Shown one piece after another: positions 9,002-17,543 of a DNA stretch of 52,619 nt; the stretch's first letter is position 1, and every line of letters starts with the position of its first letter. Position numbers and translations under genes: made by a program. Under the pieces are notes generated by a model. The model was not told the DNA's origin, did no database searches, and saw only the letters and a list, made by a program, of their open reading frames with translations. The stretch comes from Sporolactobacillus mangiferae. GTDB taxonomy: Bacteria > Bacillota > Bacilli > Bacillales > Sporolactobacillaceae. The stretch is from assembly GCF_023336505.1 (NCBI RefSeq), contig NZ_JAMAST010000018.1:1-52619 (forward strand), written 5' to 3'.

Positions 9002-9565
9002 ATGAGACGGACAGGAATATTATTTTGGAAATCTGTGGTAGTGAGCACGCTCTTATTTTTTATTTTATTGCTGACAGATACTTCTGTAAGCAAAGCGGCG
9101 GTCGATCAGCTGATTAAAAGCGAACCTGCAGAAAGCGGTACCGCTATTATCCAGAAAGCTGATCTTATTGTACATGCGCGTCTTGATGAGCATATAAATC
9201 GATGGGATACGGGGCAGCGCCTCCCATCTGGTGCCCATTTCGTAAATGCCGAACAAGAGATTCATGTTCAGCAAATACTTAAAGGGCATACGGCAATACC
9301 GATGAACTTGCTGACGACGGGCATCGAACCGCTCCCTGCTCCCAGCGACTCACTGAACAAGCAATATACCGGTCCGCTTGCGGACGGAGAATATGTGCTG
9401 TTTTTAACACGTTATTCCTCATCAGGATTATTCATTTTAAGTAATGGCTTTTCCTCGGTTTATCCGCTTTATTTGGGTAAAACAATTGCTTTGGAAGATG
9501 GATTTCACGAATTTAGCGGGAAAACAATACCTGAATTAAAGCGTATGCTGCATACTTTCCAATAA
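9002..9565 (+). CDS. Hypothetical secreted protein
   Basis: No confident family name. The chosen ATG at 9002 has GGGG 8 nt upstream; an in-frame GTG at 8978 has no SD. The product is about 187 residues. Residues 1-35 form a signal peptide: RR near the start, a hydrophobic core around VVVSTLLFFILLL, and an A-x-A like end (SKAA). The mature part contains ADLIVHARL, EIHVQQILKG and DGEYVLFLTRY, which resembles a loose class of Firmicute exported beta-rich proteins whose function is unknown. It is monocistronic between the ECF operon and a tiny membrane protein. Confidence 0.7.
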   Translation: MRRTGILFWKSVVVSTLLFFILLLTDTSVSKAAVDQLIKSEPAESGTAIIQKADLIVHARLDEHINRWDTGQRLPSGAHFVNAEQEIHVQQILKGHTAIPMNLLTTGIEPLPAPSDSLNKQYTGPLADGEYVLFLTRYSSSGLFILSNGFSSVYPLYLGKTIALEDGFHEFSGKTIPELKRMLHTFQ

Positions 9566-9656
9566 CCGTCCTCCCATTTTTCTCTGATCCAGTAATAATT
9601 TCTCTGGACAGGCCATATAGTCTACTAAAACAAGCCGAAATGGGAGGAAACAAGCC

Positions 9657-9860
9657 ATGTTAAAAACAGACACATCGACCTATACGACCAAACGAAATCA
9701 CATTTCTGCACGTATGGAACAAATCACCGCAAAAATCGAGCGTCTGTCCGCTGAAGAATGCTTGAATTGGATTACTCAGGCAATGTATCGTATCATTCTG
9801 TTCCTGGGTGTTCCCTACTTCCTTTATGTGCTCATTTCATTTATTCGTATGAACCATTAA
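9657..9860 (+). CDS. Small single-pass membrane protein, 67 residues
   Basis: Not recognised. A strong SD (GGGAGG) sits 9 nt before the ATG, so this is probably a real gene. The N-terminal two thirds are polar and helix-forming (ARMEQITAKIERLSAEECLN); residues about 42-62 (RIILFLGVPYFLYVLISFI) are one membrane segment close to the C-terminus, as in tail-anchored proteins. It converges with yppE, with the two stop codons adjacent. Confidence 0.65.
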   Translation: MLKTDTSTYTTKRNHISARMEQITAKIERLSAEECLNWITQAMYRIILFLGVPYFLYVLISFIRMNH

Positions 9861-10241
9861 TTAGACATGACGTTCACTGGTTGCCTGAAGCATGGTATCC
9901 AGCACGTAATCAATTGATTTGATGGTTTCATAAAACCTTCTTTTCCGTGTATCTTTCTGAAAAGCGGTCACGCAAACAATTGCCAGATTATCGTAGGTGT
10001 CTTTAATCTGAACTGGGAAAAGATGCGCCGGTCTCTCAAACGCAGCCCATTTTTCAGCAAGTGGACGCCACTTATCGATAAGTATCTGCATGTGATCCGC
10101 AAATGGTTTAATTTCACGGTAAAAATCTGCTTGATCGTTCTCCTGTTGTGTCCGTTCCGTAAACTGACGATAGGCGGCTTGATTTAAATCTTTTAGTTGT
10201 CGGGTCAGCCGGTACAGCTGTGCTTCCATATCCTGATCCAC
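9861..10241 (-). CDS. yppE: YppE family protein (DUF1798)
   Basis: 126-residue helical cytoplasmic protein matching the YppE/DUF1798 family in length and pattern (LTRQLKDLNQ near the start, ADHMQILIDKW in the middle, YDNLAIVC and FYETIKSIDYVLDTML towards the end). Function is unknown. In B. subtilis yppE also lies close to recU, so the location supports the call. GTG start with GGAG 10 nt upstream. Confidence 0.75.
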   Translation of the reverse strand: MDQDMEAQLYRLTRQLKDLNQAAYRQFTERTQQENDQADFYREIKPFADHMQILIDKWRPLAEKWAAFERPAHLFPVQIKDTYDNLAIVCVTAFQKDTRKRRFYETIKSIDYVLDTMLQATSERHV

Positions 10242-10363
10242 AGTACACTCACTCCAGTCACATTATTTCTTTCAGTGTACCATGCGCTTATAAACGGGCC
10301 TTCATTTCTGCCTGAACCTGTTTCAAAAATAATCTTTTTGATACGGCACAAGTTCCGCTCCCT

Positions 10364-10678
10364 TTAACTAAGCAACTGAATTTTTTGCTTCTTTATGCTT
10401 TTTTTGCATACACTGCCAGTCTCTCCGCCAAAGAGGATCGACTCAAGCCGGCCGGATTGATATGGATCTGCGCCTCTCGCGGCATGTGCCAGCAGGTCTC
10501 CAATTTGATGCATTTTCTTTTTGGATTCTGAAAGTTTTGCCTGGCATAAGAAAAGATGGTTGTCGATAAGTGCCTCGTTTTTTCGAATAACTTTATTTTC
10601 AACCTGCTCCAGCTGCATCATCAAATAATCAATCTTAAAGTGAAGTTCCTGAATACTTATTCCCTGCTTTGCATGCAT
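10364..10678 (-). CDS. Hypothetical helical protein, 104 residues
   Basis: Not recognised. ATG at 10678 preceded by a purine-rich AAGGGAACAGG. Residues 8-60 are predicted coiled-coil-like (ELHFKIDYLMMQLEQVENKV), and the tail is basic (KKSIKKQKIQ). It lies between yppE and the recU leader, in the place where B. subtilis carries small yppD/yppF/yppG genes, but I see no convincing similarity to any of them. Confidence 0.5.
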   Translation of the reverse strand: MHAKQGISIQELHFKIDYLMMQLEQVENKVIRKNEALIDNHLFLCQAKLSESKKKMHQIGDLLAHAARGADPYQSGRLESILFGGETGSVCKKSIKKQKIQLLS

Positions 10679-10748
10679 CCTGTTCCCTTCTCTCTCCGAG
10701 TTAATAGTGAAGAATTTCCACGCACAGCCGGAATCCCCTTCTCTCTCG

Positions 10749-10808
10749 ACAAAACTAGAAGCAATCTCACAAAACTAGAGCAAATAGGCAGGATTCCTCC
10801 TGCTTTTT
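10749..10808 (+). other. Direct repeat pair followed by a terminator-like hairpin in the recU upstream region
   Basis: ACAAAACTAGA occurs at 10749-10759 and again at 10769-10779. It is followed by a 6-bp stem (GCAGGA/TCCTGC, 10788-10803) and TTTTTG. No plus-strand gene ends here; the nearest plus-strand gene stops at 9860. Confidence 0.4.
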
Positions 10809-10942
10809 GCTTTGCTAAAATCTGCTGTTGTTTTTACTAGAGAAGATAATCATGCGAAAACATAACCTCTATGCGGCGGACTTTGGTATACTGATTTATG
10901 AAATAACCTGCTAAACCATGAATCTTTTAAAAGGAGAGCTGA

Positions 10943-11551
10943 TTGTTCATGACCGTCTTTTATCCTAACGGGCAGCCTTACCGCAGCGCCAGGCAGACTA
11001 ATGATAAAAGAACGGAGTCTGATGTTGTGTATGGTCACCGCGGGATGACATTGGAAGATGACTTAAATGCCACCAATCGTTATTATATAGAAACCGATCA
11101 GGCAGTGATTTACAAGAAGCCGACCCCAGTTCAGATCGTGCATGTTGCCTATCCCAAAAGAAGTGCGGCAAAAATTACTGAAGCTTATTTTCGCAAGGCA
11201 TCGACTACTGATTATAATGGTGTATACCGGGGCAAGTACATAGACTTCGAGGCCAAAGAAACGACGTATGCCGGATATATTCCGTTAAAAAACTTTCACA
11301 TCCATCAAGTCGAGCACATGAAGCGCATTAAGCGCCACGGTGGCATTGGATTCATTATCGTTAAATTCACGCAAAGTTCGGAAACGTTCCTGCTTGATGC
11401 CGATTATCTGGCAATGTTCTGGGACGCTTCTTTAAATGGAGGCAGAAAATCAATCCCCAGGCAGTTTTTTGGTGATCATGGCTACATGATTCCTCAAAAC
11501 TATCTTCCCCGAATAGACTATCTTCGCGTTGTGAATGAGGTCTATTTTTAA
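10943..11551 (+). CDS. recU: Holliday junction resolvase RecU
   Basis: Resolves Holliday junctions in recombination and repair and helps chromosome segregation. The 202-residue protein shows the RecU pattern: HRGMTLEDDLNATNRYY near residue 32, nuclease core YRGKYIDFEAKET (about 95-107) with Asp, Glu and Lys in the expected metal-binding spacing, then RHGGIGFIIVKF. TTG at 10943 has AGGAG 6 nt upstream; the ATG two codons on would have 12 nt, so TTG is preferred. A TG-extended -10 (TATACT, 10887-10892) precedes it. It is followed by ponA, the conserved recU-ponA pair. Confidence 0.95.
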   Translation: MFMTVFYPNGQPYRSARQTNDKRTESDVVYGHRGMTLEDDLNATNRYYIETDQAVIYKKPTPVQIVHVAYPKRSAAKITEAYFRKASTTDYNGVYRGKYIDFEAKETTYAGYIPLKNFHIHQVEHMKRIKRHGGIGFIIVKFTQSSETFLLDADYLAMFWDASLNGGRKSIPRQFFGDHGYMIPQNYLPRIDYLRVVNEVYF

Positions 11552-11631
11552 ACAGGTCATAATCTCTTGAAACAATCGAATACTATAAAACGTAAACCAT
11601 GGGATTGGCTTTTGGAAAGGTAGGATCAGAC

Positions 11632-13956
11632 ATGGTTGAATACCATACGCGAATGGAAAGACGGCGCGCTGCCGAAACAGAAAAACAAAAAGGAAATCAG
11701 CACGCACCGATAAAAAAGAAAAAAAAGTCAGGCGGTAAGAAGCATTGGATGAAAAGAATTCTGATCATTCTATTGCTGACGTTTCTGTTTATGATTCTTG
11801 CCGGTACTATTTTTGTGCTCGCCGTGATCAGAGACGCGCCAAAATTGAATGAAAACGCGCTTCATAACGAAGTATCATCTGTCATTTATGACCAAAACGA
11901 AAAAAAAGCTACAACCGTTGATTCGGGACAGCATCGACAGTATGTTTCAATCGATTCGATCCCACTAACAGTTCAAGATGCATACCTTTCGACTGAAGAT
12001 GTCCGTTTTTACAAACACATCGGTATTGATCCGATCCGTATTATGGGTGCAGGCGTTGCCCAGTTTACAAAAGGGTATAAATCTGAAGGAGCGAGCACGA
12101 TTACTCAGCAGGTCGTACGAAATGCCATGCTGACGCAGAACAAGACATTTACACGAAAGATACAGGAAATGTATCTTGCCATTCAGTTAGAAAAGAAGTA
12201 TACAAAAAAACAAATTCTCGAAATGTATTTGAACCAGATCTATCTTGGAGGCGGGCCCACATATGGCGTTGCTGCAGCCTCAGAACGCTATTTTGGAAAA
12301 AATGTGAAAGACGTGACGTTGGATCAGGCTGCAATGCTGGCGGCAATGACGCGAAATCCAGGTTACTACGATCCGATTAAGCATCCTAAACAAGCCAAAG
12401 AAAGACGGGATCTCGTTCTTGACTTAATGGTTAAGAACAAAGCGATTTCAGCTGCTGAAGCGGCAAAAGCAAAAGCGGTTCCAATGAAACAGATGACTAA
12501 GGGGCACCATAGCGTACCGGTAAGCAATCGTAAGTACGGCGCATTTCTGGATTATGTGCGTTATGAGCTCGTTAAGGTAAAAAAAGTGATCACAGAGCAA
12601 GAATTTGATTCTGGTGGATTAAAAATATATACCACACTTGATCCGGAGATTCAGCAGCAGACACAAGACGTGCTGAACAACGAAAAGTTATATCCGAATG
12701 TCCAGAAGAACTTCCAGGCTGCCGTGTCTGTCCTGGACACACAAACCGGAGCAATTCGCGCCCTTGGTGGCGGACGAAATTATAAATATTTGAATACGAA
12801 CTGGTCATACGATGCACAGAGAAATGTCGGCTCAACAGCTAAGCCGATCATTGATTACGGACCGGCAATCGAGTATTTAAAATGGCCGACTGATTACGAA
12901 GTCAATGACTCGAAAGAAATTAAATACAGCTGGGGAAAAGAAATCAACGATTGGGATGGAAAGACACTCGGGAAAATGACCATCCGCAAAGCACTGTATT
13001 TGTCAAGGAATATTCCCGCATTGCAGACTTTCCAGAAAATTGAAGATCAGCTTGGCGGCACAAAAAGCATTCGTACCTTTGCAGAAAAGCTTGGATTTAC
13101 AGATAAAGTCTTAAAAAATCTGGGAGAATCGTATTCGATCGGTGGCGGTGGCTTTGCCTCCAATCCGCTGCAGATGGCCGGTGCCTATGCTGCCTATGGT
13201 AACAATGGTATCTATAATCAGCCTTATTCTGTAATAAAGATTGTTAGACCGGATGGAGAGGTTATTCAGCTTGATCATGCTCGGCATGTGGCGATGCATG
13301 ATTACACAGCTTATATGATTACGGATATGCTTAAAGATGTCATGACACGGGGAACAGGTGTAAGTGCCAATATAGCCGGCGCCAATCTTGCAGGAAAAAC
13401 GGGTACGCAAAATGTACCGACCGATTACGCGGATCAATTTAATATCAATGCATACGGGCGCAGCAAAGGCTCTCTCGATGCATGGTTTGTCGGCTACAAC
13501 ACCCGATTAACTGCTGCAGTCTGGACTGGCTATGATGCAAATAAGAAAAAAATTGGCGATAAATCTTACGGCTCTTACTTAGGCCCAAACGAGCAGTCCT
13601 ATGCCAAAGCAATCTTTAAGGATATTATGTCAGGATTCATGCCTGGTGCATCTGATTTCAGGCGTCCGAACTCAGTAACCGTTCTTAGTGGAGGAGAATT
13701 GGCGGTTAAAAATTCAAATGTGAGCAATCATTTTAAACAGGAACAAAAGTCGGACAGTTCCAGCAGCAGTTCTGCTCCACCGGAAAGCAGCAATTCAGAG
13801 AGCAGCAGTTCGAATCCGGCAAGCAGTAGCAGCTCCGCTCCACCGGAAAGCACCAGTTCGTCAAGCAGTAGTTCTACTCTGCCAGCAAGCAGTAATCCGG
13901 TAAGCAGTAGTACTTCTGCCCCACCGGCGAACACGGGAGAAGAACCTAATCCTTAA
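11632..13956 (+). CDS. ponA: Penicillin-binding protein 1A (bifunctional transglycosylase/transpeptidase)
   Basis: Polymerises and cross-links peptidoglycan outside the membrane. About 774 residues: basic cytoplasmic tail, one TM (about 43-66), GT51 glycosyltransferase domain with STEDVRFYKH (about 120) and EGASTITQQ, then a transpeptidase domain with STAKP (active Ser, about 400), SRN (about 458) and GKTGT (about 587). The final 70 residues are a Ser/Pro/Asn-rich low-complexity tail with repeated SAPPES units. ATG 11632 has TAGGA 6 nt upstream; the in-frame ATG at 11599 has none. It sits 80 bp after recU, as in other Bacillales. Confidence 0.96.
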   Translation: MVEYHTRMERRRAAETEKQKGNQHAPIKKKKKSGGKKHWMKRILIILLLTFLFMILAGTIFVLAVIRDAPKLNENALHNEVSSVIYDQNEKKATTVDSGQHRQYVSIDSIPLTVQDAYLSTEDVRFYKHIGIDPIRIMGAGVAQFTKGYKSEGASTITQQVVRNAMLTQNKTFTRKIQEMYLAIQLEKKYTKKQILEMYLNQIYLGGGPTYGVAAASERYFGKNVKDVTLDQAAMLAAMTRNPGYYDPIKHPKQAKERRDLVLDLMVKNKAISAAEAAKAKAVPMKQMTKGHHSVPVSNRKYGAFLDYVRYELVKVKKVITEQEFDSGGLKIYTTLDPEIQQQTQDVLNNEKLYPNVQKNFQAAVSVLDTQTGAIRALGGGRNYKYLNTNWSYDAQRNVGSTAKPIIDYGPAIEYLKWPTDYEVNDSKEIKYSWGKEINDWDGKTLGKMTIRKALYLSRNIPALQTFQKIEDQLGGTKSIRTFAEKLGFTDKVLKNLGESYSIGGGGFASNPLQMAGAYAAYGNNGIYNQPYSVIKIVRPDGEVIQLDHARHVAMHDYTAYMITDMLKDVMTRGTGVSANIAGANLAGKTGTQNVPTDYADQFNINAYGRSKGSLDAWFVGYNTRLTAAVWTGYDANKKKIGDKSYGSYLGPNEQSYAKAIFKDIMSGFMPGASDFRRPNSVTVLSGGELAVKNSNVSNHFKQEQKSDSSSSSSAPPESSNSESSSSNPASSSSSAPPESTSSSSSSSTLPASSNPVSSSTSAPPANTGEEPNP

Positions 13957-14031
13957 TTCTGTTTTTTAGGTTTCACAGTAAAGAAAACATGGCCCGCATT
14001 TGTGTGCTTCCCTACTTTCGGACCGATTAAA

Positions 14032-14067
14032 AACAGCGACCGTCATTCTAATGGTCGCTGTTTTTAT
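14032..14067 (+). terminator. Bidirectional terminator between ponA and ypoC
   Basis: A perfect 10-bp stem, AACAGCGACC (14032-14041) with GGTCGCTGTT (14053-14062), has T runs on both sides, so it can serve ponA on the plus strand and the dnaD-nth-ypoC unit on the minus strand. Confidence 0.85.
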
Positions 14068-14158
14068 ATTTCAATTAATGATTAATGTGTTGTGTCTTTC
14101 GGCAAGAACGTCTCTTCGCTGAATCTTCTGTAAGGAATCACCTATACCATAATCATTT

Positions 14159-14686
14159 TTACACACGTTTTCTTTTTTGCAGATAGGCCGCTCTCTTTTT
14201 TGTGAATTCCCGCTCCAGCTCATCCAGTTGAACAAAAGATAGATAACGGCTCGGCTGATGCAGTAAATAATTTAGCCTTTCTTTGCAATTAAGCGGAACA
14301 GCGGACAGAGTACTTATATTTTCGTACAAATCTACTTCATCCAGTGATTGAACCGGACACCCATTTGTCCAGAACAATTGATCAATCAATGCGGCAATGG
14401 ACCGAATCATCGGTGCCCTGGCCTGCTCATACTTTCGCTGATGAAAGCATGAGCAGAGCGCATCTCGGTTCTTTTTCCAGTAAATATGAAAATAATTTTC
14501 TTCCTGTTCCCATGGCCATGGAAAAGAAAGCAGAACGTTGTGATGATAAAGCATGTCGTATAGAAAAGGCGTTTGAAAAGTATGGGGCTTGGAAACAGAA
14601 CACTTTTCAATTCTTTTCTGATTTACAAAAAACGGTGCAAAGCGAAAGGAATCAGGTATCTCAAGATTTCGCGGCAAAACGTTCAT
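14159..14686 (-). CDS. ypoC: YpoC family protein
   Basis: Cytoplasmic protein of about 175 residues, unknown function, identified by position right after nth and by YpoC-like features (PFLYDMLYH, WPWEQEE, CKERLNYLLHQPSRYLSFVQLDELEREF). The start is uncertain: ATG 14686 or GTG 14698; both lie inside the 3' end of nth, so translation is probably coupled. It is the last gene of the dnaD-nth-ypoC unit. Confidence 0.75.
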   Translation of the reverse strand: MNVLPRNLEIPDSFRFAPFFVNQKRIEKCSVSKPHTFQTPFLYDMLYHHNVLLSFPWPWEQEENYFHIYWKKNRDALCSCFHQRKYEQARAPMIRSIAALIDQLFWTNGCPVQSLDEVDLYENISTLSAVPLNCKERLNYLLHQPSRYLSFVQLDELEREFTKKRAAYLQKRKRV

Positions 14687-15338
14687 AGCCTGCTGCACTT
14701 CCTTTCATCCGTTTTTTCCCTTCTCTGCATACGTCCAGCAATGGGCATTCCGGGCAATTCGGACGTTGCGCTTTGCAGTGATATCTGCCGAAGAAGATGA
14801 GCCGATGATGCGTTTCCGACCACTTTTCCCTCGGAAGCCGGCGCATTAGTGTTTTTTCTACGTCAAGAACACTATCTTTCCATCGGCATATCCCTAAACG
14901 TTTGGCTACTCGCTCTACATGCGTATCAACAGCAAGAGCCGGTTCGTTAAAAGCAACGGAAACAATGACATTTGCTGTCTTTCTTCCGATTCCAGGCAAC
15001 TTCAACAGCTCATCCCGCTCTCTCGGCAGGACACTGTTATAGCGCTCGATAAGCATTTGACACATTTCTCTAATGTGTCTGGCTTTATTTCGATAAAGTC
15101 CGATCGAATGAATATCATTCTGAAGTTCTTCCAATGGCACAGCCAAATAATCATCAGGTTCATGATATTTTTGAAATAATTTTGGCGTGACGCGGTTCAC
15201 TAATGCGTCCGTACATTGTGCAGAAAGCATAACGGCAATCGCCAGCTCAAAAGGAGTGCTGTGGTTAAGTTCACAGTGTGCATCTGGAAACATTGCTTCA
15301 ATTGTATTGATGATTGCATCAAATTGTATCTGGTTCAG
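14661..15338 (-). CDS. nth: Endonuclease III (DNA glycosylase/AP lyase)
   Basis: Removes oxidised pyrimidines in base-excision repair. Shows the helix-hairpin-helix with catalytic lysine (LPGIGRKTANV), the catalytic aspartate in LAVDTHVERV, and a C-terminal [4Fe-4S] loop with spacing C-x6-C-x2-C-x5-C (CKAQRPNCPECPLLDVC). Start: the only good SD (AGGAGG, 15347-15352) is followed 8 nt later by an in-frame CTG at 15338; the upstream TTG at 15374 has no SD and would begin within dnaD. A CTG start gives a protein that lines up with the B. subtilis N-terminus. The start is an inference. Confidence 0.94.
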   Translation of the reverse strand: MNQIQFDAIINTIEAMFPDAHCELNHSTPFELAIAVMLSAQCTDALVNRVTPKLFQKYHEPDDYLAVPLEELQNDIHSIGLYRNKARHIREMCQMLIERYNSVLPRERDELLKLPGIGRKTANVIVSVAFNEPALAVDTHVERVAKRLGICRWKDSVLDVEKTLMRRLPREKWSETHHRLIFFGRYHCKAQRPNCPECPLLDVCREGKKRMKGSAAGYERFAAKS

Positions 15339-15352
15339 TTTTACTGCCTCCT

Positions 15353-16048
15353 TTATTCGCCCTGACCAAGCCAATTGTAGGTAGGCATTTTCGGTGTTTC
15401 GTCCGGCTCCCTTTTCTCTGATGAACGTATTTGGCGGCTTCTAATGCGTTCTCCATGTGCTTTCGCCTGTTCAAGCGTTTTAATTCCGTTTTTCTTCCAG
15501 TCAAATAATATGCGATCAATGTAACGAAAGTTCAGTTTTCCGGACACTACTGCCTCACGCAATGCTGCTTTTATGAGCACGGGAGAATGTCGGTCCTGAT
15601 CCATCCACATCGCCAGCGTTTCACATTCAATCGGTGAGAGCGGTCTTCCAAACTCAGTTTCAAACAATGTATATAAGGTATTCTCATTATCTTTTACAGA
15701 CATGTCTGTTTCACTGCGATACGCAGCACGTATCAGTTTTTCCCACAATGGATCAAGTGAGTATGCCTCCGCGTAAAGCTGCTGGTCGTTTTTCTGAATA
15801 ATTGAGAGATATCCGCGCTGAATCAATTTGCGAAGCAAATCGGCACAATCGGTTCCATCAAGACTCATACGTTTTGCCAGATCATCGAAGGTAGGGAAGT
15901 CATCGCCTTTTGCGAGAAAAGAATGTACTTGAATAAGCATCATGCATTCCTGTTCGTCCAAGCCGATCTTATGGTAATATTCAATCAGCAACGAAGGTAC
16001 GGATACAGTGCTGTTCTCAATCAGTTTCACCAGAAATTTTACATCCAT
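15353..16048 (-). CDS. dnaD: DNA replication initiation protein DnaD
   Basis: Primosomal protein that acts with DnaB/DnaI to load the helicase at oriC and at restart sites. 231 residues: winged-helix N-terminal part (about 20-100, DFPTFDDLAKRMSLDG) and DnaD C-terminal domain (about 120-190, TLFETEFGRPLSPIECETLAMW and YIDRILFDWKKNGI). ATG start with GAGGTG SD. An extended -10 (TGGTATAAT, hexamer 16069-16074) lies just upstream, so the mRNA leader is very short. It heads the dnaD-nth-ypoC unit. Confidence 0.93.
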   Translation of the reverse strand: MDVKFLVKLIENSTVSVPSLLIEYYHKIGLDEQECMMLIQVHSFLAKGDDFPTFDDLAKRMSLDGTDCADLLRKLIQRGYLSIIQKNDQQLYAEAYSLDPLWEKLIRAAYRSETDMSVKDNENTLYTLFETEFGRPLSPIECETLAMWMDQDRHSPVLIKAALREAVVSGKLNFRYIDRILFDWKKNGIKTLEQAKAHGERIRSRQIRSSEKREPDETPKMPTYNWLGQGE

Positions 16049-16160
16049 TTTGCGACACCTCTATAGACATTATACCATGGATTGACCTTCTTTAATGGAA
16101 TTCAGTTCAGATGTGGCAGCACTCCGGTTGTAGACTCCAAATAACATCAGGCGTATAAAG

Positions 16161-16199
16161 CCAAAAGAAATAAGCCTGGTTTATTGTTTACCAGGCTTA
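16161..16199 (-). terminator. Terminator of asnS
   Basis: A 10-bp perfect stem (TAAGCCTGGT 16171-16180, ACCAGGCTTA 16190-16199) followed on the minus strand by TTTCTTTTGG, 24 bp after the asnS stop. Confidence 0.8.
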
Positions 16200-16222
16200 A
16201 CACAAATCTGGATCAACTGTGA

Positions 16223-17515
16223 TCATGGATAAATTCGGTTGAGCAGTCTTGGAAACGGAATCGTTTCACGAATATGATCAAGCCCGCAAATCCAGGCAAC
16301 TGCACGTTCCAGTCCAAGACCGAATCCGGAATGAGGCACTGATCCATATTGACGAAGTTCCAGATACCATTTATAGGACGGATCATTCAAATGGTACTGT
16401 TCATAACGTTTTTTCATCAATTCCAGGTCGTCAATACGCTGACTGCCTCCAATAATTTCGCCGTAACCTTCCGGTGCAAGCAAATCTGCACATAAAACCA
16501 CTTCTTCTCGATCGGGATCTGGTTTCATATAGAACGCCTTGACCTTTGCCGGATATTCGGTAACAAATACCGGAACATCAAAATGCTCAGCGATTGCTGT
16601 TTCGTGCGGTGATCCAAAGTCGTCGCCCCATTCGATATCGGTAAATCCCTCCTGCTTTAAAAAGTCAATTGCTTGATCATAGGAGATTCGTGGGAATGGT
16701 GCCTTGATCTTTTCAAGCTTTGTCGTGTCACGCCCGATTGTTTGCAATTCTGCTTGGCATTTTTGCAGTATCCGCTGTACAAGATAGGTGACGTAGCGCT
16801 CCTGTATTTCCAGACTCTCTTCGTGCGTGCAGAATGCCATTTCCGGTTCAATCATCCAAAATTCGATCAGATGTCGTCTGGTTTTGGACTTTTCAGCACG
16901 AAATGCGGGACCAAATGAATACACTTTGCCCAGCGCCATTGCAGCAGCTTCCATATAAAGCTGGCCGCTCTGGGATAGATACGCATCCCGCTCAAAGTAT
17001 TTTGTATGGAAAAGATCGGTGGTCCCTTCGGCCGAGCTGCCAGTCAGAATCGGAGGATCCACTTTAGTGAAACCATGGTCATAGAAGAAATCATAAGTCG
17101 CTTTAATGATTTCATCACGAATTTTCAAAATGGCGTGCTGCCTGCTCGAACGAAGCCACAGATGGCGGTGATCCATTAAGAACTCTACCCCATGTTCTTT
17201 CGGTGTAATCGGATAATCATGTGCGATCTGAATGGTCTTCAGCGAGGTGACGGTAAGCTCGAACCCGCTTGGTGCGCGTCTGTCTTCACGAACAGTGCCT
17301 GTGATATATAAAGAACTTTCCTGTGTCAGCTCTTTAGCGTTAAGCCAGGTTTCTTCGCTGACTTCGTTTTTCAAAATGACTCCTTGAATATAGCCGGTTC
17401 CGTCTCGAAGCTCGAGAAACTGGATTTTCCCGCTGGAACGCTTGTTTGCCAGCCAGACGCCGATTGTAACTTCAGAACCGACATGATTTTTCACATCTGA
17501 GATAGTTGCTTTCAT
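16223..17515 (-). CDS. asnS: Asparaginyl-tRNA synthetase
   Basis: Charges tRNA-Asn with asparagine. 430 residues, the usual length. N-terminal OB-fold anticodon-binding domain (about 1-110, [29 protein letters not shown]), then the class II catalytic domain with motif 2 [19 protein letters not shown] and motif 3 [12 protein letters not shown]. The chosen ATG (17515) has AGGGGG about 11 nt upstream and gives the standard N-terminus [13 protein letters not shown]. It is the last gene of ypmB-aspB-asnS. Confidence 0.97.
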   Translation of the reverse strand: MKATISDVKNHVGSEVTIGVWLANKRSSGKIQFLELRDGTGYIQGVILKNEVSEETWLNAKELTQESSLYITGTVREDRRAPSGFELTVTSLKTIQIAHDYPITPKEHGVEFLMDHRHLWLRSSRQHAILKIRDEIIKATYDFFYDHGFTKVDPPILTGSSAEGTTDLFHTKYFERDAYLSQSGQLYMEAAAMALGKVYSFGPAFRAEKSKTRRHLIEFWMIEPEMAFCTHEESLEIQERYVTYLVQRILQKCQAELQTIGRDTTKLEKIKAPFPRISYDQAIDFLKQEGFTDIEWGDDFGSPHETAIAEHFDVPVFVTEYPAKVKAFYMKPDPDREEVVLCADLLAPEGYGEIIGGSQRIDDLELMKKRYEQYHLNDPSYKWYLELRQYGSVPHSGFGLGLERAVAWICGLDHIRETIPFPRLLNRIYP

Positions 17516-17543
17516 GAATCTATGTGCCCCCTGCTTAATCTGT

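Noticed and set aside
13728-13934. Leu-rich open frame antisense to the ponA tail
   Set aside because: It is the mirror of the Ser-rich repeat codons and has no SD.
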